The position numbers were made by a program, and so were the translations under genes. A stretch of DNA of 64,000 nt from Crotophaga sulcirostris. Taxonomy: Eukaryota; Chordata; Aves; Cuculiformes; Crotophagidae. Shown in pieces: positions 11,801 to 23,463 of this stretch. The stretch is from NCBI GenBank assembly GCA_013397455.1, contig VYZB01000276.1, positions 111,423 to 175,422 on the forward strand, read 5' to 3'. The notes below the pieces were generated by a model. The model saw nothing but the letters and a program-made list of their open reading frames with translations. It was not told the origin of the DNA and ran no database searches. Position 1 is the stretch's first letter. The number at the start of each line of letters is the position of its first letter.

Positions 11801-14800
11801 TACCCTAAAAAATAGAAAAGTGCAACTCTGCTCTTTTACTTCACTGGGACCTAAAGCACATGTGATGCTTTCAAGAAATGGAAGAGTTATTTTATTTTGC
11901 TTTGCCACATTTTTCTGGTGCATTGGTACAACTCCTGCGTATTTCCCATCAACTTCAGTGTTGCTGAAACGTATGGTGGTACCAGTGAGATGGTTGTTCT
12001 GTAAGTTTGTGCAGCAAAGGAAAACAACTTGACAAATGGTGAAAGTCTGGAGTTCTGCCGGTGCCCCTTTTCCCATAGATGTTTAGTGACTGCTGCAGAA
12101 CGTGTGAAACTTGAATACTTTGGGTTTTGTCCTTAAGCAGAATATAGTGTTACTTTTATTTCCTGCACCAAATGCCATGGGAGAAAGGATAGTTTTGATC
12201 TGTGCTGTCTGTACCATGATGTGTAGCTGTTTCGAGACGACTGTCATTTAAATCGCTCACCATATGAGAAAACAGTGTTTATTCTGTTTGGGGGAAGGGA
12301 AAAAGCAAATGCTTTGCATACAGGAAAGTATCTGTGCAGGAGGTGTTTGATTTCGCTAAACAAAATATTATCCAACCTCCTTTGCATTTCTTTCATACCA
12401 TCATGGGGTTAAAATGAACAGCCAAATGCAAATGGTTACACTTCTTGTTCTATATGTTCTCATGCCCTCTACCAACCTTAACTGTAATATCCTGTCTCTT
12501 TTTGTTAAAGGAATAGGTTCTAGGAAATTAAAAGGCTTCTCATTTGCCTAGTAATAAATACTATAGAATTCAGTCAAATCCTAGTAAAAAGATACTGTTT
12601 ATTTCTACTAGAAATGTTTTTTGGACTGAATGCATGACTTGAAATAAGTGGTTTCATTTCCAAATTTTAAATCCATTTGTTTGTCAGGAAAGCATTTACA
12701 GTATTTGATGAAAGCCATTGCTACTTGAGACAATATTTTTTCTTCAAGCCTATATTTAGTAATTGCGTGTGCAATTCAAGGAGAGTAATAGGAGTTTTCT
12801 GAGCATGAACTTACTTTTCACATTTTGGAGGTATATAAAGGTATATGAAAAAGGAAATGTTTAATGTGCATTTAAATAGCTCTCTTGATTGGGGAAACAA
12901 CTCCTGGTTTTAGTTTTCTGTGAGGCTTCTTTGGCTTTTGATAGTTTTCTCATCACTTTATAGAGTTCTGAAATGAGTGATTTTTGTGTACTTAGAAAAA
13001 GGATTTTATAGTCTTCAGGGTTTTTCTGTTTTGCCTGAACCTATCAAATGTTTGTTCAGATGAAGTGAAAGGGAAGACAGCTTAAAGTGTCTTTTTCCTA
13101 TTGCACAAGATTTGATCCTTGCTTGAGTTCTGCAGAATTTGCTAACTTGAGCCAAACTAGGAAACATTTTGGATATTTTATGTTCATTCATCTTTGATGT
13201 TTGGGATTTGGGACTTCAGTGGTTTGTTTTGGATATAAGCCCAGGTAAAATGTGCTGGAAAAGGGATGCACCTGGCAGGTGAGGTTCTGGCAACCCTTTT
13301 CTGGCCTGTACCAACAGGTTCTGTCCTGGACCAATTTTAATCCAAGGCATTTCTGGTGTTTCCCTTCTATCTGGGTACTGATACATCTGAATATAGAATA
13401 TACAGGAGGGTCACCCCTGGAGAGCACAAACACTGCAGGTTTGGAAATTCAGTGTCGGTGCCTGCTTTTCCGGCTGGGGATTTTGTTAGTTTTTGTTCTG
13501 TGCTTTTTAATGATGAACTTCTCTGTGGGACTCTATTGTTTGTTGAGATTTGGAGGTGAAATGGTGTATGCTGAACTTTGATTTATATTGTCTTTGGTAG
13601 AAGGCTTATTCAGAGATGCCAGGAGCATTTGGAAGCATCCTCTGATCCAGAGTGCAGCTACATTTTCACTCACACTCCTATGAGGAGCAGAGTGCACTTT
13701 GGAGCTCTGCTGTTGAGCTACTCTGACGAATCATTTCTATTGGCAATTCAAAGTCCTGGGTTTTTGTTTAGGTTTTGGTGTATTCTTCTGTCAGCTATCA
13801 TCTGGTTAAATGTTTTCTATTAACATCCCTTTAATTTGAGGATATGCTTTGCTTAATTGAATCTTTGAAGTCACAGGAAGATAATTTTGACAAAACCTGT
13901 TCTTCCTTACACTAATGTAAATGCAGAATAAATGCATAACTGTGACCAATGCTGGTAATAAATTGTCTTTGTTAAAGCATCCACGATTTGAAAGTTTCCA
14001 GTTCCTTTGGTTCAGCAAGACTCCAAATTTCTTGACTTTCCAAGCACGCTGCAAATCTTGCCTGCTCGTCCGAGCTGCTTAATAAAGAATAGATGAAAGG
14101 AGGGGTAGCTGTTAGAGATCATGAATGGGTGGCAGTAGTCACTGACAAGTGCTTCATGATATATTTTGCATGTCTTTAAAAAATGAAAAAGTACTTAAAT
14201 GTATTTTTTATGCATGTGCCAAAAGCATAGGGCAGCTATAGTTTTAAATGAACCCCCTGATCTGGTGTTAGAGATGTGGTATGGTTCAATTCTTACATGC
14301 ACTTGATGAACAGCAGAGAAACATAGCATACCATGAAGTTATGCAGAAGTACCAGATCTTCAGTTGTTTTTTATTTATAAGCAGATGCTTATTCTTTAAT
14401 GTAGGGAGTGATTGGTATATTATTCACAGTGTGACTGATTGACCAAGATGCAATCAGATTTGTTTCCAAGCAGAGACATATCTGGCCTAATATAATACAG
14501 GCACACTGTTGCTTGTATTGTACAATGCAGCTTCCAGTGCTTTTTCTTACTTTCCAGTTTTTAGTGACTGAGATTATTAAAATAATAAATAAATCCATCT
14601 GTACCAATTTACTTTTGCAGGGAAGAATGTACTGGGGAGCTGAGTCACAGATGTTCATGTACCCAAACCCTATGTATTGGCAAATGACAGAGCTGCAGTG
14701 CTGTTTGGTGGGGCAGCAAAAATGATTGACTTGCTTTACTTTCAAAAACTTTGTTTACGTTAAACTTTAGATCTTAAATAAAATTAGTTTTATGAGGATA

Positions 14801-15370
14801 GGAATTATGCTTGTAATGATTTAGTTTAGAAAAGTAATGTTAACACCCCAAAAGATTTCTGGCCTTTGATTTTTCCAATGTCCTTTCATAGAGGCTGGGT
14901 AACGTCTCATTCTGACTTCTGTTGCAGCACACACAGAAGTGTCTTGACAGCTTCCAAACCAGTAATATCTTACTTATGTTTCAATATATGAATAACAGCA
15001 CAGGCTTTCTAGAGATTATCGTTTTGTGATGTCTTTAGTTCTGTAACATGCTGTAGCCAGATGAGTGTAACTCCTTCAGCGTTTTGAAGAACAGGAATGT
15101 ACCCCTTTCAAAAATGTGTTATAGTGGGGATGTGCAGTAACGTTAATTCACTGTGCCAGAGTTGTATTCTTTTAATTAAGAGGTACAGTTAGCAGAGCAC
15201 ATGATATTTCTTCCTCCTCGTGCTGTTTCTTTTCTAATCTCTGTTCTCCAGTGAGTTTTTTTCACTGTCCTTGGGGGTCTTGTTTTTTCAAAGTGATCCC
15301 CTGCTGACTATTTTGAGGTCTGCCTGAGCAGTTTCTGCAGCTCTGAATTAAAAGAAGTTGCTCCCTTTGA
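8891..15370. other. Non-coding stretch, no gene recognised
   Basis: Several long chance frames overlap on opposite strands. At 10061-10532 there is a 138-codon plus-strand frame, a second plus-strand frame of 98 codons and a 107-codon minus-strand frame. At 11693-12076 a 127-codon minus-strand frame lies over a 96-codon plus-strand frame. At 13188-13581 there are frames of 109, 81 and 67 codons. Such mutual overlap, the lack of recognisable domains and the high Cys/Phe/Ser content argue against real coding exons. No interspersed repeat is confidently recognised here. Confidence 0.55.
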
Positions 15371-15795
15371 TTACTTAAACAATTCCATCACTGTCCGTGT
15401 GATTAGTTGCTTTCCGGTGGAAGAGCTGGGAGAAGAGGCCGAAGAGCTGCCAAGTGCCTCTCGGTCTGTCTGCTGTGATGATGTCTCATCCAACCAGGAT
15501 GTGTCTTTGTGTTCCTGGTTCAACACCCTAGGCTGGGGACTTGGTAAATGAATCTTTAAATCAGATGGTGCAAGCTGAGACTGGTTGAGACGCTCTTCTG
15601 TGCATACTGGTGCTGGAAATTCTCTGCTTCTCTTGGAAGAAGCTGTTCCACACAACGTTGCTGCAGATGTCTCCGGCGTTTCTCAGCAGGCAAGTCCTGT
15701 GGCAATTTCTGGTACTTTATCAGGTACAGTGAGAAGTGAGAACTCCTCCTGCTAATCTTCTTACAGAGGCGATTGCTGTGGTGAGGAAATATGCC
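15371..15795 (-). pseudogene. Coding-like minus-strand segment with an apparent frame change
   Basis: Reading leftward on the minus strand, one frame is open from 15795 to a stop at 15556-15558. It encodes a basic, hydrophilic stretch that includes LPQDLPAEKRRRHLQQ. A second frame, open at 15655-15371, takes over with a Ser/Gln/Glu-rich stretch including HLPSPQPRVLNQEHKDTSWL and ends at a stop after VMELFK. Both parts resemble low-complexity linker or tail protein more than the other frames in this window do. Joined by one indel near 15600 they would look like a single C-terminal region. Upstream of 15795 the first frame is broken by stops. I see no poly-A tail, no clear acceptor and no family match. 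It could be a decayed retrocopy, the last exon of a gene carrying an assembly indel, or chance. Confidence 0.25.
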
Positions 15796-16147
15796 TCAAG
15801 CTGTTATCTCCTCCGCTGGGCTGGTTTGTTTTCCCCTTTCCTATGTCTCCCACTGCCAGAGAGTATATGCACCACTGCCTGGGTTTGCCTTTTTCCTTCT
15901 ATTGACAGTGAATGGTGCTTATTTATTCTTGTCCTGAGGAAAACTTTCAAAATGACTTGCCTTTTTATTTAATATCTGCCGGTTCCTAGATTACTGTGGT
16001 GGTAGAATCTGAAGTGTTCAGACTGGGGACATCTGAGTTTGTTCAAGAAACAACAGGAGATGCAGTGGGTGGAAAATAGATGAAGTTTGAGGCATAAGGA
16101 ACTGGCAGAATACCTTGAAGAAAGTGTTAAATAGCAATCTCTGCGTA

Positions 16148-16280
16148 AGGCCCCAATCCAGCAAAGCACTTAAACATATATTGTAACTGTAAACAGTTGA
16201 GATGTCCAGTGAATTTAAATGGGGCTAGTTTTGTGTTTAAAGTTAGATACTTGCTTGAGTGCCTTTCTGGATTATGGCCT
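16148..16280. mobile_element. Degraded palindromic MITE-like element
   Basis: The two ends are inverted copies. The left arm begins AGGCCCCAATCCAGCAAAGC at 16148. The right arm ends at 16280 and reads AGGCCATAATCCAGAAAGGC on the other strand. The first 30 bases match at about 23 of 30, and the similarity continues with one indel through a TAACT-TAAAC block. A central GTGAATTTAAATGGGGC joins the arms. From memory, sauropsid genomes carry an ancient self-complementary repeat with this AATCC(A/T)GCAAAGCACTTAA arm, which fits a non-autonomous DNA transposon. The divergence of the arms shows it is old and immobile. I cannot assign a family name without a repeat library. Confidence 0.65.
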
Positions 16281-18117
16281 AAATGAGTGAGAGTTTGAGT
16301 TGTTTTTGATTTACAAGAATGAGACTTGAAAGTGAGACCTGACCAATGGTTAGTGATGTCCTGGGGCATCTGAGATCTCAGACTCTTGAAGGCTGTATCC
16401 CTGCTGTTACCTTTTGTGACACTTGCAAACATGCTGCTTTTTCCTTGCTCTGTTTTCTGCTTGCAAGTCAAATGACTTACGCAGAATGAGAATCTAAAAG
16501 ATGCAAATAATTACTTCTGTGCTAGAGTAATGGTGTAACATCACATTTTTCAAGGACTTCAACCCAACTTGTGAGGTAGAGAAGAAAGAAGGGAAGGAGC
16601 AATGAAAGTAGTGATGTAGAGGTGTCTTTCTGGCATAAGTACATGTAAATTTCTAGTTTTATGTAAGTGTGTGTAAAACTAAGTGAGGTTTTAAAACATA
16701 TAGGTTCTATGTAGATAATCTGTATCTTTTTGTGCATCTTCATGCTATCTGACAAATATTTATTAGGGGAAGAGGATTTTCTTCTCCATATGATTTTCAT
16801 TACTGGGAGGAACTTGCTTAGTGGGCTTGATCCCACAAATTCCTCCTCTTGCAAGTTGTCCTTACTCCAGAGGGCTGCCTGCTGGCTTCAGAGCAGGCGG
16901 CAGTGCAGAGAATGCTGTTCTGCTTCAGGGTTGCCATTGAATTACTCTGTAACAATTTGTCTCCTTCCCAATCTGTGTGAAGCAGGATAATAATGTTTAC
17001 CCACCTGTGTAATACAAGTTCAGATCCTGAATGAAAGGCCCTACTGTGCAAAAATACAAGGTAGCACTATTGGGGGGAGGGGGAAGTATTCTATACCTGC
17101 AATTTTGGACTATTTACAGTGAATGCAGTGAAGTTTTCATTTACAAATAGATAAGGTGTGGTTGGTTTGCACTAGTGCATGATGTTGTTTTAAAAAGAAA
17201 TAATATTAGGGAATGACGCTACAGTTGTCACTATCTTAATATTGGCAAAAATGCAAAGGACAACTTTCTAATCCCTTAGGGTGTGGGAGTTCTGTTGCTG
17301 CTGTTCCTGGTTATTGAACTGTTCTGCTTCTGGCTAACGTGCTGCCTGCTTCCTGTTCCTCTCCTGGCTTGTGTGTCCGTGTCATTTCTGACAGCTTTGA
17401 AGGAGCTGGTGGACAAAAAAAGGTTGCAATAGCAGGGTGATGAAGAGAAGTGAAGAGAATCAAATTTGCCAAAGAATACTACTTGTTTTTGTTGTGTAGT
17501 CCCTGTAGGTGCAATACACAAGATTTATACCATGGTCCAGGTTGTGTACAAACACCTTTTAAGGAGTGGACTCCTTTCTCTGGTACTTTTATAGTCGAGA
17601 TCTCGGTGGTGGTGTCAGTGGTGAAACTCCATTAACTCCCACAGGGATGGGAATTTGCCTGTCTCTAAAACAAGTAATGAAGTGTGTGAGGAGAAACAGC
17701 AGCCCAGAGCAGAGATTTGGCCAAAAAGTCAACAGGTTAAAAATAGTGTGGGCTCTCCCAAGCCTCCAGCAGACACTTTATAAGCTACCCAAAACGCTTC
17801 TCAAGAAGTAAATGAAAGAATATAGAAAATTGCGAATTGCAGCTCTTCTGTTAAACTTCAGTCATCGTCTGTGGGAGAATGTATGTGTGGGGTGTGTGTA
17901 GTAAGGCCCCTTATAATTGTTCCTACATACGCCTTAGGTCAGGAAATACACCTGACAGAGCTGTAATTTGTAGACCTGTGTAAAACACCTTTTCATAAGG
18001 CTTTGTTTCATATTCGTTTGGCTAAATCTTCTTACAAATTTTCCGAGAGTTTTACGTGCACAAACTGTATCATTGTTTTGGAAAATGCAAGTCTGACCAC
18101 TGTAAATGGGTTTATAT

Positions 18118-18152
18118 TTCCAACAGGGCAGTTATTTAATTTCCTGTTGGAA
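18118..18152. other. Short hairpin-forming inverted repeat
   Basis: TTCCAACAGG at 18118-18127 is followed after 15 bases by its exact reverse complement CCTGTTGGAA at 18143-18152. The loop is AT-rich (TTATTTAAT core). The stem does not extend beyond 10 bp. It could be a cruciform or RNA hairpin, or chance. Confidence 0.5.
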
Positions 18153-18317
18153 GTCTGCAAATGTTGGCACTGTTCACTCGTTGGCAGGAAGCCAAAAGAG
18201 AGCACTGTATCATTAATGTGCTGCAGTCCATGTGAGCTTTCAATTGGTTTTATCCAAACTTTAAGACTGGACTATAATAAAGTATATTTTTTTGATTAAA
18301 CTTCATAAAAGCAGTCA

Positions 18318-18348
18318 GGGCGAAGGGGGTGAAAGGGGATGGTGGGGG
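18318..18348 (+). other. G-quadruplex motif
   Basis: Four G runs of 3, 5, 4 and 5 bases are separated by loops of 4, 5 and 5 bases (GGG-CGAA-GGGGG-TGAAA-GGGG-ATGGT-GGGGG). This satisfies the usual G3+N1-7 pattern for an intramolecular quadruplex. It lies in otherwise AT-rich sequence. Confidence 0.7.
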
Positions 18349-19094
18349 TATTCTCTAGCCTGAGAACAGCTTTTCTTCTTCCTTACCTTGTCTTGTGCTG
18401 GAGTGAACCTCATTTTGCTGCAGGCTTAATCTCACTTTGTAGTCTTTCACTAAAGCAGCATGAAATGAAAGCTTAGATCTGATCCTGAAGTGGGCTTTTT
18501 CAGTATAAACGTGTTCCCTGATGCAGTTACCTTCGTGGGATCCATGTGCACAGTCCCTGCAGAAGGGTGGGTGCCAAGGTTTAAACCTCTAATAGTCGCG
18601 GTGACAGGACTGAAAGTTCTAAAGTCACCCAAGTGTGTTTCCAAAGGATTCATCAGCATCCAGATGACTGAGCTGTTTGGAAAATACTATCTTTAGAGAC
18701 CAGTGCTTAGAAATGATTTGGAAAGCAAACTGTTATAAACAAAAAAGATATTTTTGTTCAGAGCTTGTTTTAAATACACAGACCTAACTCTGCAAAAATG
18801 CATCAGACGAGTGTAAGAACACATAATTTACCTTGGGTGCCTGGTGTAGGCTATCTATAGCTGCGTGATGCTACAGGCAAGGCAGTTTCCTCTGCGTAAC
18901 AGAGTTATTAGCTCATGTGGACCTTCTGGTGCACAATTTCTGGTGCCCAGCTTGCTCAGGCAAGTACATTGTGCAGTGGTTTGCAATGCAGATATGCTTT
19001 TAAAAATGTCTACAGCTTGAAATAAAGGGAGCCAACTTCAGTTTTCTTTTGCAGCTTTTTCACTTTGAAAGGAGCTATGTGTTGAAAACAAATG

Positions 19095-19265
19095 ATCAAA
19101 TGGTGTGGCAGACTCTTCATCACTTGGAAGCCTTTAAATCAAGGCTGACTTTCTGAACAATGCCCTTAGATCTGCAGTGGACTATGTGCAAGAATTACTG
19201 GATGTAGGAGATTGTGGCATGTGTCATGCAGGGGATCAGACTTACCGTTATTGTGGTCTCTACTA
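19095..19265 (+). mobile_element. Old CR1 LINE fragment, 3' region
   Basis: The sequence follows the familiar CR1 3' region in order: a GTGG...CTTCATCACTTGGAAG block, CTTTAAATCAAGGCTGAC, a GCAAGAATTACTGGATG block, GGCATGTGTCATGCAGG and GGATCAGACTT. Many substitutions mark it as an old copy shared with deep sauropsid or amniote CR1 subfamilies. It is 5'-truncated, as CR1 copies nearly always are, and keeps no coding capacity. The subfamily is not determined. Confidence 0.8.
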
Positions 19266-20979
19266 AATCTTGCATAAGGCAGTGCTTCAGTGTAATCTGT
19301 TTGGGTTTACCCTGTTATGAACTGGAGCAGCTGCTTTTTCTCAATTATTTGAGTGTGGAAGAGGAGGCACTGGTAGAGAAATGTCTACAATTTATATGTT
19401 ATAGTTAATATTTGCACTTGCTTTTTTCTGGCTTATCTGAAGCTGTAGTAGGTAAAGCTATTTGATGGAAAGCAGAAGGATAAAAAGCATGTTTTGAACA
19501 CCTGTCACATTTGGTATTGTTTCTTGAATGATACTCTTGGTTGCTGATAATGTGTAGCTTAGGCCATTGATATGTATTGAATCAGAGTGAGGAGTACTGA
19601 AATAACTTTCGAGTGTCAAAAGATCAGGTTCTTTTTTTCACTGAGGCCTGAGAAACTGGCAGTGCAGCTGAAGGAAAACACATAGAAAACATAAAGCATA
19701 TAATGCATATAAAAATGGTACGCATGAAATGCAATAGTGTATTTCTGCCACTTTTCTATTTTTTATAACTGTAGGGTTGGGTTTTTCTTTTTTTTCAGTA
19801 TTCAGATGAACATACTTATCTGGAAGTACATCCCAAAAGACAAACTAGAGTGTGTTCCTTCCATGTGCTCATGGAGCTTACAGCAGTAATAAGCATATAG
19901 GGACAGGAGATCCCCTGGTATGGTACAGTTTCTTTTGGGTGTTAAATCTCATGCAAAAAGATATGGTTCTTATTGCAGTTTGGCAGGCTTTAGAAAAACA
20001 CATATCTTTTCAATGTTTCATCTGAAAGACATAAAGCACGCTCAGTTTTTGTGTCTTTGCTTTCTCCTAGTGATAGTACCCTGAAGTTATCAATTTATTA
20101 TAATAGGTTTGATCAAGGGTCTCGGAACTGCTTACAAATGATTTTTAATTTTTCACTATATCTTGCTGTCAATTAGTTATGTATTTTTTCCTTGAAAATA
20201 TGTGTAGAGGAGCACAGGTAAAATAGCTTGATTGAGATGCCAAAGGAGAACCCGTATGAGAAAATAAAAGCCAGGGAACTTTTCTTCCACGCACCTCTGT
20301 TTTACCAAAATTTTAATATCAAAGTCATAAATATTTATGTATTTATCTGTCTAGTTTGTTATTTGTCTGGGACCTTGCCTATGTGTGACTCTCTTTCATG
20401 CTGTAACTGTGCAATGATCTTATATTCAATAATGCTTTTCCTTGGGCCTGCCCAAACTCCTCAATCACTGTCTTGTACCCACGCACCTCCCAAATCCTGC
20501 AAAAATCTTGTGCTGTTCCCAGCTGCCTACCTCCTATGTTTGTGGGTTTGGGGAGGGGAATGGGATGTTAACAGAAAGAAACCACTACCAATTTTGGTTC
20601 AATAAAGGGAAAGAAAGCCTTGGGCCCAGTGCTTTGGTACTTCTGGTAGCAGCCTGGGAAGTGGAATAGCAATTGTGCTGGAGAACACAGGGGTGGGAGA
20701 GTCTGCAAGGGTTTTGGCAGGCAGGTTTTAAAATGATCTTGCTACACTGGAGAAATAGTCAGAAGAAATATGATGAAACGGAGTAAGTGCAATATATTAA
20801 ACTTCTAAAGGAGTAATCACCTTTATAAATTACAGAATAGGAATGTGGTCAGGTTGTAGCTCTTCTGAAATGATTTGGGAGTTTTCAAGAGCAGAAATTG
20901 AGCAGAGCCAACAGCAGCGTACTGTGAGGAGAAGGCAAACCTTGTGTTTGGCTGTGTCAACAGCAGTAGAACCAGCAGG
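19266..20979. other. Non-coding stretch, no gene recognised
   Basis: AT-rich sequence. The longest frame is a 125-codon plus-strand frame at 20228-20605, rich in Cys/Leu/Pro with no recognisable domain. It overlaps a second plus-strand frame and covers a G-quadruplex motif, so I treat it as chance. Confidence 0.55.
20544..20564 (+). other. Compact G-quadruplex motif
   Basis: GGG-TTT-GGGG-A-GGGG-AAT-GGG gives four runs with loops of 3, 1 and 3 bases. Short loops of this kind are associated with stable quadruplexes. No promoter signature surrounds it. Confidence 0.75.
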
Positions 20980-21440
20980 GTACAAGAAGTCATCTGTCCT
21001 GCTGCTCAGCATGGGTGAGACCTCAACGGGACGAATACTGTGCCTAGTTTTGGAAAGCATATCTTGGGGAAGGTATGGATCAGCTGGAGAGAGTCCAGTG
21101 AGGGCAGCAAGAATCATCATGGTCATTTTTTCTTAGCTCCCATGAGGATGAATGAACTGAGGTTGCATCACCAAAAAGGGCAACAGGGGAACCCAAACAG
21201 ATATTGTTGGTACAAAAGCTGTTACAGGGAGGAAGACAACAACTTATTCCCAATGGCAGTGATTGCTAGGACAAAAGATATTTGTCTTAATTTACAGCAG
21301 AAAAGATTTAATTCAGATATGAGGAAAAAAAACTTCTCTGGGTAAGGACAATAAAGCCCTTTACAGTCTTAAGAGGCTGTGAAGTATGTGTTGCTTGAAG
21401 TCTTTAACAAGAGATTAGGTTTACATCTACTAGGACTGGA
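20980..21440 (+). mobile_element. Ancient CR1 LINE fragment (end of reverse-transcriptase ORF)
   Basis: The segment matches the conserved CR1 order near the end of ORF2. A GAGACCTCAACGGGACGAAT block (consensus about 'gaggcctcacctggagtac') precedes CTGTGCCTAGTTTTGG. Next come CTGGAGAGAGTCCAGTGAGG and GCAGCAAGAATCATCATGG. A GGCTGTTACAGGGAGGA-like block, TTAATTTACAGCAGAAAAGA and ATGAGGAAAAAAAACTT follow in the right order. Divergence and small gaps are heavy. Chance frames over it (97 and 101 codons) are relics and not genes. Its plus orientation matches the 19095-19265 copy, but the order of parts is reversed, so the two are separate insertions. Confidence 0.85.
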
Positions 21441-22795
21441 TTTGAGGAGGGAGACACCCGGAGGGCTTTGCCACATCTATCTTACCCTGGTTAATGTGGT
21501 GACTCTAAAGGGATCCTAGAGAAACCAGCTTCCCTGTAGTCATTGTGAATGCTTCCCTCACCTATTTCTTCAGGACCCTTACAAATATGCGTGTTAATTA
21601 AAGCAATAATGGTATCATAACTAAATTGTTTCTCACCTAAGATCTAATGGCATATAAAATGCTTTTTACTATGAAAGCTCACAGACAGCAAACATTATTC
21701 AGACTTGAACTGTAAATAGGTGATCCTGAAACCTTCTGTCCTTGCTTTCTGGACTTCTTACAAAAGCAAGGGGGCTTCTGCACTGCACATCTCTTGCATG
21801 CTGGGGGAGGACAGCAGTGCTGTGAGAGGTGTTCACCTGTGGTGTTTCTCTAAAAGCTTATTTGTCTTTCCTCATAACAAACTACATTTTTAGGTCTGTC
21901 CAAGGAGATGACAAATATGTCTACTTTATTAATCACGAGTCACTTGAGAACAGCAAAACATCAAACGTTTTGAAAGGACTGAGTATGTCAGAATCTCTAA
22001 TGTTTTTTCTGTATTTCTGTAATAGTATTTGACTCGCTTCTGACTTCCCAAGTAGTTCAAGTCTGCCAAGAAGCCTGATCAGTCAACACCAACCCACAAA
22101 AGTGAATAGACTTAGGTTCAATGTCATTTTGAGTTAATACATCAGTGATGAGTCTAGTCCAAGAGCTGAAAAAAAGAATCTGTTTTCCAAAGTTGTATGA
22201 GCCATTAAGAGGGGTAGCTCTGCTGGGACTAGTTTACATATAAGTTAAATACCAGATATGAGGGGTTGTCTGTGCTGAAAAATAAGTAGTCTGTCGTTAT
22301 ACAGAAAACAGAGGCCTGTTTCTCTATGTACATGTGTCTAACTCACAATTTAGGCCCCAAAGGATGTGTCTGTTGAAAAGAGAAGGCAGAGATTGCCAAG
22401 AAAAAAAAGACATGCCCTCCTCAAATAACAAGTATTACTTTCCCCTTTTGCCTTCCTCCTTCCCCCCAAAATACAGATATATGCATACTGTCCCCCCCCT
22501 TTTTAATACTCAATTTTTTATTCAAATGGACTGAATTGCAATCGCGTGCATCTGAATGCTATGTTTAGCTTTTCTTCCTTCCATTGGAAACCCCAGTCTG
22601 TGTTTTTTGCCACAGTAGCTTCCATCTAACATCACCCACTTTGTGAAGTCTGCTGCTGCTCACTGTTCTGTGAGGATCAAACTCAGCCTTTTAGTATTTA
22701 TTAATTAGACTTTAGGTAATAAGTTCTGTGTTGTGTGTGATGGTGGCAGTCAGTTGTGCCTGAATCACGCTGTTTTCCAGGATGCAGAATGCCTG
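21441..22795. other. Non-coding stretch, nothing recognised
   Basis: AT-rich sequence with short frames of at most 67 codons. A C run lies near 22491-22498. The transition out of the CR1 copy at the left is gradual, and its true end could be somewhat to the right of 21440. Confidence 0.55.
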
Positions 22796-22865
22796 AATTT
22801 TATAGAATCCTCAATGCTGCTCGAAGGGACTTGGACTCCAGCCTCCTGCTTGGAGTGGGACTGGT
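22796..22865 (-). mobile_element. Short degraded CR1 3'-end fragment
   Basis: TTATAGAATCCTC, CGAAGGGACTTGGACTCCAG and CCTCCTGCTTGGAGTGGGAC follow the order of a reversed CR1 tail (consensus about 'agaatcctag...ggaagggacc...agtccaacctcctgctc'). The small size and internal deletions keep the call modest. Confidence 0.45.
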
Positions 22866-23463
22866 TTCCCCTCCGTTACGTTATCCACATGTGCTCTACT
22901 TTCTCTTGGTGGGTTTTGCTGTTTTTCTTAACAGCAGTTCCTCAAGGCCTTGTTAAGCTACACGTGATACAAAGACATTTTCTGTAGGCCACTGCTCCTC
23001 CTAGGCTCATGGCCTGGGTAATAAAGCAGAGAGAAGGGAAACATGGAATGTTACTTGCCTGAGTAGAGCTGCAGTTTAACCTCTCGTGGTTCTGGGTGCC
23101 TGCCTCATCTCTTGCCCTCAGTGCTCATTAACACTGTGGCCATTAATATTAAACTTGCACACCATTTATTCCAATATATTTGTATGTGTACGTATATAGA
23201 GGCTACACTGGGGAGCACTGCAGGGGTGTTTGGGTTTTTCTCCTAATTCTGAACACTTTTCTTCTGCACGTGGAAGAAACCAGCTCATCTGCAGTGCATA
23301 CAGTCATTCTAGGGGCAAGGCTGAAAACGTTTGGTTTCCTTCCCCTTTTATTGTTGATCTCTAATGTATCTGGTTTTCAAATACTGATAAAGTATAGTTC
23401 ATTCTCACCCTGTGTCCCACAAAGGCAGTGTTAACCACAGCTAATGCAGGAGTGGAGTCTGAC

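Larger units (their letters stand above)
16281..19094. other. Non-coding stretch with structural motifs
   Basis: No gene is recognised. The longest frames are 77-98 codons (for example 18003-18299 plus and 16818-17051 minus) and lack domains. The stretch holds a 10-bp inverted repeat (18118-18152) and a G-quadruplex motif (18318-18348), listed separately. A G-rich run lies near 17071-17085. Confidence 0.55.

Noticed and set aside
11693..12076. 127-codon minus-strand frame over a 96-codon plus-strand frame
   Set aside because: Opposed overlapping frames without domains, splice context or homology that I recognise.
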